A stretch of DNA of 49,991 bases from assembly GCA_946540105.1 (NCBI GenBank), contig CAMNIA010000002.1:1-49991 (forward strand). The letters are read 5' to 3'. Origin of the DNA: an uncultured Prevotella sp. GTDB lineage: Bacteria; Bacteroidota; Bacteroidia; Bacteroidales; Bacteroidaceae. A model generated the notes under the pieces. It worked only from the letters and a program-made list of their open reading frames with translations, was not told where the DNA came from and searched no databases. Within the stretch, counting starts at the first letter, position 1. Each line of letters begins with the position of its first letter. Of this stretch, positions 17,881 through 27,137 are shown one piece after another. Position numbers and translations under genes: made by a program.

Positions 17881-19128
17881 ATGAAAGAATTTGTTATCTC
17901 TGAAGTCAAAGCCGAGACTGCTGTGTTGGTAGGTCTGATAACGCAGCAGCAGGACGAGACGAAGACGAAAGAATATCTCGACGAGTTGGAATTTTTAGCT
18001 GATACTGCTGGTGCTGTTACCGTCAGGCGCTTCACGCAGAAGGTGCAGGGTCCCAGTCAGGTGACTTATGTCGGTAAGGGCAAGCTTGACGAGATAAAGC
18101 AATATATCATGCAGCAGGAAGACGCTGACGAACCTGTGGGTATGGTAATCTTCGACGACGAGCTTTCCGCCAAGCAGATACGCAACATTGAGGCGGAACT
18201 GAAGGTAAAGATACTAGACCGTACATCGCTAATCCTCGACATCTTTGCCATGCGGGCACAGACCTCCGAGGCTAAGACTCAGGTTGAGTTGGCACAGTAT
18301 CGCTACATGCTGCCCCGTCTGCAACGACTGTGGACACACTTGGAACGGCAAGGCGGCGGCTCGGGCAGCGGCGGCGGTAAAGGCTCTGTGGGTCTGCGCG
18401 GACCAGGTGAGACGCAGTTGGAGATGGACCAGCGTATTATTCGGCAGCGTATCTCTTTGCTCAAAGAACGGCTAGTGGATATCGACAAGCAGAAGACGAC
18501 GCAGCGAAAGAATCGCGGCCGACTCATCCGCGTAGCGTTGGTGGGCTATACCAACGTAGGCAAGTCAACGCTGATGAACCTGTTGGCGAAAAGCGATGTC
18601 TTTGCCGAAAACAAACTCTTTGCCACACTTGATACGACTGTGCGCAAGATGGTCATTGATAACCTTCCATTTCTCTTGGCTGACACTGTGGGGTTTATCC
18701 GTAAGTTGCCAACCGACCTGGTTGACTCCTTTAAGTCGACACTCGACGAGGTGAGGGAAGCCGACCTGCTGGTGCACGTAGTTGACATCTCGCATCCTGA
18801 CTTTGAAGAACAGATAATGGTGGTAGAGAAGACGCTTGCCGAACTGGGCTGCGCTGACAAACCCTCTCTGCTGGTGTTCAATAAGATAGACGCCTATACG
18901 TGGAAACCTCAGGATGACGACGACCTGACACCACCCACCAAGGAGAACGTGTCGTTGGATGACCTAAAGCGGACGTGGATGGCCAAACTTTCCGCCGCCC
19001 CGCTGTTTATCTCAGCCAAGCAGAAGGAGAATATCGACGAGTTGCGCAGCGTACTATATAAGAAAGTGCGCGAGTTGCACGTTCAGAAATATCCTTATAA
19101 CGACTTCCTATATCCTTCGGAAGAGTAA
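17881..19128 (+). CDS. hflX: GTPase HflX
   Basis: 415 aa from the ATG at 17881. HflX is a ribosome-associated GTPase that can split stalled 70S ribosomes under stress. The N-terminal HflX domain (VTYVGKGKLDEIKQY, FDDELSAKQIRNIE, LDRTSLILDIFAMRA) is followed by a glycine-rich stretch and GPGETQLEMDQR. Next is the GTPase domain with G1 GYTNVGKST (~222-230), G3 DTVGF and G4 NKID. The C-terminus ends LYPSEE. It is divergent from porE and followed after 38 bp by the DUF4954 gene. Confidence 0.93.
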   Translation: MKEFVISEVKAETAVLVGLITQQQDETKTKEYLDELEFLADTAGAVTVRRFTQKVQGPSQVTYVGKGKLDEIKQYIMQQEDADEPVGMVIFDDELSAKQIRNIEAELKVKILDRTSLILDIFAMRAQTSEAKTQVELAQYRYMLPRLQRLWTHLERQGGGSGSGGGKGSVGLRGPGETQLEMDQRIIRQRISLLKERLVDIDKQKTTQRKNRGRLIRVALVGYTNVGKSTLMNLLAKSDVFAENKLFATLDTTVRKMVIDNLPFLLADTVGFIRKLPTDLVDSFKSTLDEVREADLLVHVVDISHPDFEEQIMVVEKTLAELGCADKPSLLVFNKIDAYTWKPQDDDDLTPPTKENVSLDDLKRTWMAKLSAAPLFISAKQKENIDELRSVLYKKVRELHVQKYPYNDFLYPSEE

Positions 19129-19166
19129 AAGAGAAACATTAGAACCAGACACAAATAGTATTACTT

Positions 19167-21020
19167 ATGAGAGACTACAGACATTTGACAGACGAGGAAA
19201 TCATTGTATTAGAGAACAACAGTTGTTGGGCTGAAGACTGGAACCGCATCATGGTGGCAGAGGCCTTCTCACCCTATGGTTTCCACCGTGTAGTGTTTTA
19301 CGGAGATATCCGACTGGGGGTCTTCGAACAACAAGTGGAGGTGACCAGTGGCTTTACTAAGCATGCGGGCATCAACGACGCTACACTGCGCAACGTGACC
19401 GTGGGTGACAACTGCTTGATTGAACGTGTGGGCAATTACATTAACAACTACACCATAGGTGACAACTGCTTCATCTCCAACATTTCGACGATGGAGACGA
19501 CACAGGGCGCTACCTACGGTGAGGGACACCTGGTTAGCGTGCTCAATGAGATGGGCGACGGAAACGTCATCCTGTTCCATGACCTGAACTCGCAGTTGGC
19601 AGCATTTATGGTGAAATATTTCAAGGATAAGCAGCTGAAAGACAGTCTGACCCGCCTCATCAACGAGGAGATACGTTTCACGCAGCCCGAGCAGGGCACC
19701 ATTGGCAATAGGGTGAAGATTGTCAACTCGAAGGAGATTACCAATACAGTTGTGAAGGACGACTGTGAAATAAACGGTGCCGCACGTCTGAGCGACTGCA
19801 CCATTATGTCTTCGGCCGATGCCTCTGTCTATATTGGTACAGGTGTCATCTGCGAGAACTCCATTATCTGTAATGGCTGTAGCATCACCAACTCGGTGAA
19901 GATGCAAGACTGCTTTGTGGGCGAAGCCTGCCAGATAACCAACGGCTTTACTGCCGAGGCCAGTGTCTTCTTTGCCAATAGCTATATGGCTAACGGCGAG
20001 GCGTGTGCCGCCTTCTGTGGACCTTTCTCTGCGTCACACCATAAGTCGAGCCTGCTCATCGGCGGCGAGTTCTCGTTCTACAATGCCGGCTCGAATACCA
20101 ACTTCTCGAACCACGCCTATAAAATGGGACCTCTGCACTACGGAACCCTGGAACGCGGTACGAAGACAGCAAGTGGTGCCTACGTGCTGATGCCCGCCAA
20201 GATAGGCGCCTTCAGTGTCTGTTTTGGCAAACTGATGAACCACCCCGACATGCGCTGTCTGCCTTTTGCATACCTGCTGGCATACGGCGAGACAATGTAT
20301 ATCGTTCCTGGACGTAACATCACGACGGTGGGACTGTATCGTGACATCAAGAAGTGGCCCAAGCGCGACAAACGGCCTGCCTCCTGCCGTAAATCGATTA
20401 TCAACTTCGATTGGTTGTCACCATTTACCGTCGGCGAAATCGTGCAGGGCAAGCGTATCCTCGAAAACCTGCGTCAGGCAGGCGGTAAGAATGTGTCGTC
20501 GTATAACTTCCAAGAGTACATCATCAACGCCACGTCGCTGAAGAAAGGCATCAAATACTACGATATCGCTCTGCGCATCTACATAGGTGCCGTCGTGAAA
20601 CGTGCCATCAAGGGCGGATGGCTGGGAAAACCTGAGAATACCATAGGCGAGGGCGACTGGAACGACCTGTCGGGTCTCTTGCTGCCGGCATCGGAGGAAG
20701 CGCGTCTGCTCAATGACATCAAGAGCGGAATGATTGAGAGCATACAGGAGGTGCTTGACCGTTTCAACGACATCAACAGCCACTACCGTGAATATCAGTG
20801 GGCGTGGACCTATCAGCTCATCCTCGACTATTACGGGCTGGACGAACTGACTGACGCTGCCATCCAGCGCATTCGTGAAGACTATGTCAAGGCTCGACGT
20901 GCCTGGATAGCCGAAATCCGCAAGGATGCACAGAAAGAGTTTGACATGGGTGATGTCGAACAGGAGGTATTCGACGACTTTATTTCGAAGCTCGATCACG
21001 AAGTGGATTATGAAGACTAA
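19167..21020 (+). CDS. DUF4954 family protein (beta-helix, sugar-nucleotidyltransferase-like)
   Basis: 617 aa, no signal peptide, so cytoplasmic. The opening YRHLTDEEIIVLENNSC and the central series of short hydrophobic repeats (TVGDNCLIERVGNYI, TIGDNCFISNIS, YIGTGVICENSIICNG, MQDCFVGEACQI) are those of a left-handed beta-helix as in hexapeptide-repeat acyl- and nucleotidyltransferases. A second half (SSLLIGGEFSFYNAG, then a helical C-terminus) completes the DUF4954 pattern found in Bacteroidetes. The reaction is unknown; a role in sugar-nucleotide or envelope metabolism is only a guess from the fold. Its place between hflX and an M16 peptidase gives no further clue. Confidence 0.8.
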   Translation: MRDYRHLTDEEIIVLENNSCWAEDWNRIMVAEAFSPYGFHRVVFYGDIRLGVFEQQVEVTSGFTKHAGINDATLRNVTVGDNCLIERVGNYINNYTIGDNCFISNISTMETTQGATYGEGHLVSVLNEMGDGNVILFHDLNSQLAAFMVKYFKDKQLKDSLTRLINEEIRFTQPEQGTIGNRVKIVNSKEITNTVVKDDCEINGAARLSDCTIMSSADASVYIGTGVICENSIICNGCSITNSVKMQDCFVGEACQITNGFTAEASVFFANSYMANGEACAAFCGPFSASHHKSSLLIGGEFSFYNAGSNTNFSNHAYKMGPLHYGTLERGTKTASGAYVLMPAKIGAFSVCFGKLMNHPDMRCLPFAYLLAYGETMYIVPGRNITTVGLYRDIKKWPKRDKRPASCRKSIINFDWLSPFTVGEIVQGKRILENLRQAGGKNVSSYNFQEYIINATSLKKGIKYYDIALRIYIGAVVKRAIKGGWLGKPENTIGEGDWNDLSGLLLPASEEARLLNDIKSGMIESIQEVLDRFNDINSHYREYQWAWTYQLILDYYGLDELTDAAIQRIREDYVKARRAWIAEIRKDAQKEFDMGDVEQEVFDDFISKLDHEVDYED

Positions 21021-21051
21021 ATAGAAATAGGTAATAAGGAGAGACAGAACG

Positions 21052-23952
21052 ATGAAAAAAATGCTTTGCATTTTGCTTGCTGTGCTGCTACTCAGCTCTT
21101 TTAGCAAGTACAAGTTTGAAGAGGTCAAGGATGATCCACTGAAGACGCGTATCTATACATTGAAGAATGGTTTGAAAGTTTACTTGAGTGTCAACGACGA
21201 GAAGCCACGCATACAGACATACATTGTGGTGCGTACGGGTTCGAAGAACGACCCCGCAGAGACGACGGGACTGGCACACTATTTGGAACACCTGATGTTC
21301 AAAGGTACTGATAAGTATGGTGTGACAGACCCGAAAGCCGAAGCCCCCCTGCTTGCCGACATTGAGCAGCGCTACGAGAAATATCGCCAGCTGAAGGACT
21401 CCGATGCACGCCGGAGGGCTTATCATGAGATTGACTCCGTGTCGCAACTGGCGGCACGCTACTTTATTCCCAACGAGTACGACAAGATGATGTCACACAT
21501 CGGTGCCGAGGGTACGAATGCTAACACGTGGCACGACCGTACGTGCTACGTCGAGGACATCCCGTCGAACCAAGTCGAGGCGTGGCTGAAGATAGAAGCC
21601 GACCGCTTCAAGAACATGACCATTCGCGGATTCCATACCGAGCTGGAGGCTGTCTATGAGGAGTATAACATCTATCTGACCGATGACAACGAGAAGATGT
21701 ACAACGCCATGATGACAAAGCTCTTCCCCTCGCACGCCTACGGCACGCAGACCACCATCGGTACACAAGAGCACTTGAAGAATCCCAGCATCACGAACAT
21801 CAAGAACTACTTCAAGAAGTGGTATGTGCCTAACAATACCGCCATCTGTATGGCCGGTGACTTCAACCCCGATGCAGTCATCGCGTTGATTGATAAGTAC
21901 TTTGGCGACTGGCAGCCAGCGTCTGAGGCTGACATCCAACAACCCTCATTCCCTGTGCAGCCTGTGCTGACTGCTGCTGTCGACACTACCGTCGTCGGTC
22001 AGGAGGCAGAGCAGCTGCTATTAGGTTGGCGTTTCGACAAGGCATCATCGCTCCAGTCAGATACCCTGTTGGTAGTAGAATATATGCTGAATAACGGTGT
22101 GGCAGGACTGATTGACCTGGACATCAATCAGCAGATGAAGATGCAACGCGCTGAGGCTTCAACCGAGATGCTGTTGGACTACAGCACCTTCCAACTGGGC
22201 GGAACACCCCGTCAGGGACAGTCGCTCGATGAGGTGCGCAGCCTGCTGTTGGCAGAAGTGGCGAAGTTGAAGAGCGGCGACTTCAGTGATGATCTGTTAC
22301 CATCGGTCATCAACAACCTGAAGCTACGTGAGTTCGAGGCGATGGAACACAATAATTCTCGTACGTCAGCCTTTCTTTCAGCCTTCGTCAATGGCACTCC
22401 ATGGGAGCAGCGCGTCAAGAAGTTCGACCGCGTCAGCGGCATCACGAAACAGCAAATCATTGATTTCGTCAACCGCCATTTCCGTGACAACTACGTCGCA
22501 GTCTATAAACGGCAAGGCACAGATCCCAACCAGAAGAAGATTGACAAGCCCGAGATAACCGCCATACCTACGAACCGCGACGCCGTCAGCCAGTTTGTGC
22601 AGGAGATACAGCAGATGGAGGTAAAGCCCATCGAGCCACGCTTCGTCGACTTCCAGCGCGACTTGACCTTTACAACCGCCGACAATGGTTCCCCCATAGT
22701 CTACGTCCAGAATACGGAAAACGGACGCTTCCAGCTGTACTTCCGCTACGACTTCGGCGAGGACGCTGACATTCGTTACTACTACGCGGCTGACTATTTG
22801 GACTATCTGGGTACCGACTCGCTCAGTGCCGAGCAGGTACGCCAGCAGTTCTACAAGCTGGCATGCCATTATGGTGTGAATGTAGAAGAGCGTACGGTGA
22901 CAGTCTTCTTGTCAGGTCTCGCCAAGAATATGCCTCAGGCACTAACGCTGCTTGACCATCTGATGCACCACGCCAAGGTTGACAAGGCGGCTTATCAGCA
23001 GTATATTGCCGTGCATGACAAAAAACTGACCGACCGGAAGTTCAACCAGCAGACCAACTTCGGGGCTTTAGCGCAGTATGGTCTTTATGGTCCTTATAAC
23101 TCCATGCGTAACCTGATGACCGCGCGTCAGCTAGAAGCAACAGACCCGCAGGTGCTATTAGACCTGCTGAAAGGGTTGGACCAGTACCAGCACTCCATAT
23201 TGTATTATGGTCCGCTGACGACTACCGAATTGGCAACAACTGTCGCCAAAGGTCAACCTTTGGCAAAGACACTGAAACCTGTACCGCAGGGCAGGCACTA
23301 CACCATGCAGCTCACGCCGCAGAACGAGGTCATGATAGCCCCCTACGATGCGAAGAACATCTACATGATGCTAATGCACATCGAAGACCAGCCTTGGCGT
23401 GTCGACGATGCTGCCGTCAAGGCTATCTTCAATGAGTATTACGGTGGCTCGATGGGGAGCGTTGTGTTCCAAGAGATTCGTGAATCACGCGGCTTGGCTT
23501 ATCATGCTAATGCCGTCTTCAGTGACCGAAAATACCCTGACCTACAAGACCAGGCGCTGGTGCTTATCGTCACCCAGAACGACAAGCTGATGGACTGTGT
23601 ACGTCAGTTCCACCACATTCTGGATACTATTCCGCAGAACGAGGGGTCGTTCCAAATAGCCAAAGAGGCTGTCAAGAAGAAAATAGCCAGCAACCGCACT
23701 ACGAAGTCGGCACTTATCAGCGCCTGGCTGTTAGCGCGTAATATGAACATCGACTACGACCTGAACCAGCGCATCTACGAACAACTGCCTGATGTTACGC
23801 TGAAGGACGTGGTGCGCTTCGAACAGGAACATATGGCTCGTAAGCCTTACCGCTACGTCATCTTGGGCGACGAGCGTGAGCTGGACATGAAGTCACTGGA
23901 GCAGATAGCTCCCGTCAAGCGTCTGTCGACTACTGAGATATTCGGATACTAA
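21052..23952 (+). CDS. M16 family zinc peptidase (insulinase/pitrilysin-like), secreted
   Basis: 966 aa with an N-terminal signal sequence (MLCILLAVLLLSSFS); no lipobox. The inverted zinc motif HYLEH (His76, Glu79, His80) is present, and ELEAVYEEYN downstream supplies the third ligand Glu. Between them is an ~85-residue insertion (LADIEQRYEKYRQLK and following). The protein is a fused double M16 unit of two halves of ~450 aa; the second half lacks the zinc motif, as usual for non-catalytic halves. It probably degrades peptides in the periplasm. A purine-rich AAGGAGA lies 9 bases before the ATG, one of the few clear Shine-Dalgarno-like sites here. The 3' end overlaps the convergent GH2 gene by 23 bp. 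Confidence 0.88.
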   Translation: MKKMLCILLAVLLLSSFSKYKFEEVKDDPLKTRIYTLKNGLKVYLSVNDEKPRIQTYIVVRTGSKNDPAETTGLAHYLEHLMFKGTDKYGVTDPKAEAPLLADIEQRYEKYRQLKDSDARRRAYHEIDSVSQLAARYFIPNEYDKMMSHIGAEGTNANTWHDRTCYVEDIPSNQVEAWLKIEADRFKNMTIRGFHTELEAVYEEYNIYLTDDNEKMYNAMMTKLFPSHAYGTQTTIGTQEHLKNPSITNIKNYFKKWYVPNNTAICMAGDFNPDAVIALIDKYFGDWQPASEADIQQPSFPVQPVLTAAVDTTVVGQEAEQLLLGWRFDKASSLQSDTLLVVEYMLNNGVAGLIDLDINQQMKMQRAEASTEMLLDYSTFQLGGTPRQGQSLDEVRSLLLAEVAKLKSGDFSDDLLPSVINNLKLREFEAMEHNNSRTSAFLSAFVNGTPWEQRVKKFDRVSGITKQQIIDFVNRHFRDNYVAVYKRQGTDPNQKKIDKPEITAIPTNRDAVSQFVQEIQQMEVKPIEPRFVDFQRDLTFTTADNGSPIVYVQNTENGRFQLYFRYDFGEDADIRYYYAADYLDYLGTDSLSAEQVRQQFYKLACHYGVNVEERTVTVFLSGLAKNMPQALTLLDHLMHHAKVDKAAYQQYIAVHDKKLTDRKFNQQTNFGALAQYGLYGPYNSMRNLMTARQLEATDPQVLLDLLKGLDQYQHSILYYGPLTTTELATTVAKGQPLAKTLKPVPQGRHYTMQLTPQNEVMIAPYDAKNIYMMLMHIEDQPWRVDDAAVKAIFNEYYGGSMGSVVFQEIRESRGLAYHANAVFSDRKYPDLQDQALVLIVTQNDKLMDCVRQFHHILDTIPQNEGSFQIAKEAVKKKIASNRTTKSALISAWLLARNMNIDYDLNQRIYEQLPDVTLKDVVRFEQEHMARKPYRYVILGDERELDMKSLEQIAPVKRLSTTEIFGY

Positions 23953-26830
23953 GCTGGTGCTTCTTACCGCTGTCTATGGTGTATTTTTTCAAAACACCAG
24001 GTCCGCAAGAGCTATTGCCTAGTCCCATCACGGCGCAGTCAATGGAGAGGAAGGTCTTGCCTTCCTCTTCTTTTAGCTCATAGTCGTGGCTCTTGCTCGC
24101 CAGATACTGTGCGGAGTAGGGCAGTGCTGAGAACGAGAAGGCTTGGCTGACGGCTTCGATGCGTAGCTTCTTGCCCTTCTTGGTCTTCAGTTCCACGTAT
24201 GTGCAGTCTTCGTGGTTGCCTGAGTCCTGCGGACGTGGGTAGTGAACGTACTGCTCGCTGACCTTCGATTGCCACAAGCCAATGGGGCACGACACCTTAC
24301 GGTCAGGGTAGTTGTCCCACGGTCCGCGACCATACCACGTCAGCAGTTCGTACTCACGCGGCAGTTCGATGACGATGCCCAAACGTGGCAGTGGGGGCAA
24401 CGTGTCGGGAATCACGAAGGTAAAGGTCAGTTCGTTGCCGTTCTGCTCCATCGTCATTGGGAGTCGCAGGGTGTCCAGTCGGCAGCGTTTCCAGTCTTTT
24501 GCCAACCAGTTGCCGAAGCTTTTGTCGTTGTCAGTTGGTGCACGGAAACACTGCGGTCTGATGGCATCGACGAGGGCTGAAAGGTGGGCGCTGAGTACCT
24601 GTTGCTTCTTCAGCGCCTTGGGCTTGGCAGCCTTGGTCTCGGGGTACTTGTCAGCAATCTGTTGCTCGCTGCTGCCGCCATAGACGGCTTGTACCTCGTA
24701 GTATTTTGGCGTCAGACTGCGGTCGCTCATGATGATGCCATTCATGCAGAAGGCATGCAGATTGGGCTTGTCGCCAAAATCGCCACCATAGAGCACTGGG
24801 GGATTCTTGGCCAATGGTTTATTGTTCATGGTTGAACCTTGAACCTTGGAAGCAGAATCTTGAATCTTGAACCCTGAATCTTGAACTGGAATAATTCCCT
24901 GGTCTACCCAGTCCCATATGAAGCCGCCCAGCAAACGTGGGTTGGCGTTTATCTCGTCCCAATACTCTTTGAAGTTGCCTAAAGCATTACCCATTGAGTG
25001 GGCATACTCGCTGGTCAGCACAGGACGGGGTCCGCCATCGCTGCCCTCCCACGCGCAGTGGTCTCCAGTTCGGTTCGCTATTTCCACCAGTCGTTCCCAG
25101 CGTGCATTCTCGGCACGCTCTTTGTCAGAGCCTTCGGCAATGCCCGGGTTGAGGTATTCCTTCATCACGCGTGGGTAGAAACGCGAGATGACATCCACCG
25201 TATGGGGGTCTGAGGCGGTACGTCCTGAAGCGATATTCACCGACAGCATGCCCTGCGCCCCTTCGTAGTGTACGGGACGGGTGGGGTCAAACTCGTGCAG
25301 CCATGCCGACATTGCCGCATGGTTAGCGCCATATCCGCTCTCGTTGCCCAAACTCCAGAAAATGATGCAGGGGTAGTTCTTATCACGTTCGGCCATACGC
25401 ACCACGCGGTCCATGAAGGCATCGTGCCAGTCGGGTGTCGATGCCAGCGTACCACGCAGACCGTGTGTCTCGCAGTCGGCTTCGTCCATGACGTACATAC
25501 CGATAGAGTCGCACAACTCGTACCAGCGTGGACAGTTGGGATAGTGTGACAGGCGCACCGCATTGATGTTGGCCTGTTTCATCAGTTCCAGGTCACGCTT
25601 CATCACAGCCTCCGTCATTACGCGCGCCCTATAGGGGTCGTGCTCGTGGCGGTTTACACCGCGTATCTTAATGGCCTTGCCATTCACCTTCAGTTGACCG
25701 TCCTCTATGCGGATACTTCGGAAGCCCACTTGCTGTGTCACGCGCTCAACGGTCTTCCCGCTGGTGTCTTTCAGTTCAAGACATAGGCTGTAGAGGTAGG
25801 GGGTTTCTGCGCTCCACAGTCGTGGTTTGTTTACCTTCATCGCCATACGCTCAAATTTCCGGTACCCCCGTTGTGAATACCATTCGTTCATGCGTTTGGC
25901 CTTATGCGCCAGGTCCAGCACCTCGTCGGCAGCAACAGAGTCGCTGGCTAGCTCGTGCGAACCATCCTTAAGTGTTGCCACTAGGCGGTAGCCCTCGCCT
26001 GTCGCTCCGTTATAGACGGCAAACAGCGGGTTGATGGCTAATGTCCATAGGTCGTTGCCTTGTGAGGCACCGTCGGCGGATAGTGTGCGCACAGCAACAT
26101 CCCTGAGCCTTACATCGGGTGTGTGATACATCAGCACGTCACGATGGATGCCGCCAAAACGCCAGAAGTCTTGATCCTCCAGATAGGAGCCGTCGCTATA
26201 CTTATACACTTCGATGGCTATCTTGTTTTCACCCTTCTTAATATATGGGGTCACGTTAAACTCGGACGGTTCCATAGACCCCTGGCTGTAACCAACTTTC
26301 TTGCCGTTTATCCAAACATAGAACGCCGACATCACTCCCTCGAAGCGCAGAAAGGTTTGCCCCGTCAGCCACTCGTTGCCAATGGTGAAAGTCCTTCTGT
26401 ACTGACCTGTCGGGTTGCGTTCCTCGTACGTCGTCCAGTCACTCTTGGGCTCACTCGTCACACGTGGTGGGTCTATCTTAAACGGATAGCCTGCAGAGAC
26501 GTAGATAGGCGTCCCATAGCAATGGCCGCTGGTGTTCACTTCCCAGTTGGCGGGAACCGGAAACACCGTCCATCCGCTGTCATCGAAGTCGGTGCGGTAG
26601 AAGTCCTTCACCCGCAACTCGGGTGTCTTCGTCCAGCGGAATCTCCAGTCGCCATTGAGCAACATCATACGGTCGCCCTTCTGGTTGCCAAAGGGGATGA
26701 AGTATGCGCGTGCCGGCTCACGGTTTACTTCTAACACGTGGTTGTTCTCCCAGTCGTGCTGTTTGCTCTGTGCCGCCATCAGCGTTGCCGTCATGAGCAG
26801 CAGTAAAGAGATTATGTTTCTTCTCATCAT
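23930..26830 (-). CDS. GH2 family glycoside hydrolase, beta-galactosidase-like
   Basis: 966 aa with a signal peptide ending near LMAAQ. It has the LacZ-type order: sugar-binding jelly roll (~25-235), immunoglobulin-like domain, then TIM barrel with GVNRHEHDPYRARVM, acid/base Glu497 in WSLGNESGYG and nucleophile Glu608 in TSEYAHSMGN. A C-terminal small-chain domain carries WYGRGPWDNYPDR. Two oddities: an in-frame insertion of heptamer repeats at ~650-665 (FKIQDSASKVQGS), and a short linker (~708-770) where LacZ proteins usually have a further domain. The substrate is probably a beta-galactoside or related pectin side chain; in an RG-II setting GH2 enzymes have varied specificities. No sorting tail, so probably periplasmic. 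An intrinsic terminator lies only ~20 bp upstream. Confidence 0.85.
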   Translation of the reverse strand: MMRRNIISLLLLMTATLMAAQSKQHDWENNHVLEVNREPARAYFIPFGNQKGDRMMLLNGDWRFRWTKTPELRVKDFYRTDFDDSGWTVFPVPANWEVNTSGHCYGTPIYVSAGYPFKIDPPRVTSEPKSDWTTYEERNPTGQYRRTFTIGNEWLTGQTFLRFEGVMSAFYVWINGKKVGYSQGSMEPSEFNVTPYIKKGENKIAIEVYKYSDGSYLEDQDFWRFGGIHRDVLMYHTPDVRLRDVAVRTLSADGASQGNDLWTLAINPLFAVYNGATGEGYRLVATLKDGSHELASDSVAADEVLDLAHKAKRMNEWYSQRGYRKFERMAMKVNKPRLWSAETPYLYSLCLELKDTSGKTVERVTQQVGFRSIRIEDGQLKVNGKAIKIRGVNRHEHDPYRARVMTEAVMKRDLELMKQANINAVRLSHYPNCPRWYELCDSIGMYVMDEADCETHGLRGTLASTPDWHDAFMDRVVRMAERDKNYPCIIFWSLGNESGYGANHAAMSAWLHEFDPTRPVHYEGAQGMLSVNIASGRTASDPHTVDVISRFYPRVMKEYLNPGIAEGSDKERAENARWERLVEIANRTGDHCAWEGSDGGPRPVLTSEYAHSMGNALGNFKEYWDEINANPRLLGGFIWDWVDQGIIPVQDSGFKIQDSASKVQGSTMNNKPLAKNPPVLYGGDFGDKPNLHAFCMNGIIMSDRSLTPKYYEVQAVYGGSSEQQIADKYPETKAAKPKALKKQQVLSAHLSALVDAIRPQCFRAPTDNDKSFGNWLAKDWKRCRLDTLRLPMTMEQNGNELTFTFVIPDTLPPLPRLGIVIELPREYELLTWYGRGPWDNYPDRKVSCPIGLWQSKVSEQYVHYPRPQDSGNHEDCTYVELKTKKGKKLRIEAVSQAFSFSALPYSAQYLASKSHDYELKEEEGKTFLSIDCAVMGLGNSSCGPGVLKKYTIDSGKKHQLSIRISQ
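24832..24887. repeat. Heptamer repeat tract inside the GH2 coding region
   Basis: Eight successive degenerate 7-bp units (TTGAACC, TTGAACC, TTGGAAG, CAGAATC, TTGAATC, TTGAACC, CTGAATC, TTGAACT on the plus strand). It encodes an unusual linker after the TIM barrel and keeps the reading frame. Confidence 0.85.
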
Positions 26831-26849
26831 AAGTCATGTTTTTATCTAT

Positions 26850-26887
26850 AAAAAAAGACTGACGTTACCCCATTTTGTCGTCAGTCC
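26850..26887 (-). terminator. Rho-independent terminator upstream of the GH2 gene
   Basis: On the minus strand an 8-bp perfect stem (GACTGACG paired with CGTCAGTC, 14-base loop) is followed directly by a run of seven T. It would end transcripts coming from rubrerythrin and genes above it. It is about 20 bases from the GH2 ATG, so it may instead act as an attenuator in the GH2 leader. Confidence 0.75.
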
Positions 26888-26946
26888 TCTTACTAAATGC
26901 TCACCATTCCGGACCTTTCAAGTAGGGGTGAACGTGCCATCTAACA

Positions 26947-27012
26947 GGTAGAAAAACGCCGAGTTGCTGGTAGAAAAACGCCGAGTTGCTGGTAGAAAAA
27001 CGCCGAGTTGCT
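26947..27012. repeat. Three perfect 22-bp tandem repeats
   Basis: Three identical head-to-tail copies of a 22-bp unit that begins GGTAGAAAAACGCCGAG, followed by a partial fourth start (GGTCGATAGCG). The unit length is not a multiple of three and there are no spacers, so it is neither a coding repeat nor a CRISPR array. Confidence 0.95.
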
Positions 27013-27038
27013 GGTCGATAGCGTCCGCCGCACAAATT

Positions 27039-27074
27039 AGGGCGGGCGCCCATAAATATTGGAGCGCCCGCCCT
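27039..27074. repeat. GC-rich inverted repeat (11-bp perfect stem)
   Basis: AGGGCGGGCGC pairs perfectly with GCGCCCGCCCT across a 14-base A/T-rich loop in which CCA and TGG can add three pairs. No T-run follows on either strand, so it is not a classical terminator. It may be a REP-like palindromic element or part of a structured RNA. Confidence 0.85.
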
Positions 27075-27137
27075 GATATGTTGGAGCGGTCGGTCGAAAC
27101 TGGATTTTATTCTGTCTGATTGTCTTGCTTTATAGAC

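Larger units (their letters stand above)
26831..27137. other. 307-bp non-coding gap with tandem repeats, hairpin and terminator
   Basis: This is the only gap over 300 bp. From the GH2 side it holds an intrinsic terminator (26850-26887), an unremarkable stretch (26888-26946), three perfect 22-bp tandem repeats (26947-27012), a GC-rich 11-bp hairpin (27039-27074), and a repeated ATATTGGAGCG/ATGTTGGAGCG motif. No TAnnTTTG element was found on the minus strand for GH2. No convincing coding ORF lies here. Confidence 0.7.

Noticed and set aside
26947-27012. Three 22-bp repeats considered as a CRISPR array
   Set aside because: The copies are directly adjacent with no spacers and there are no cas genes in the window.
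27039-27074. GC-rich hairpin considered as a terminator for rubrerythrin
   Set aside because: No T-run follows on either strand; the stem-loop at 26850-26887 is a much better terminator.
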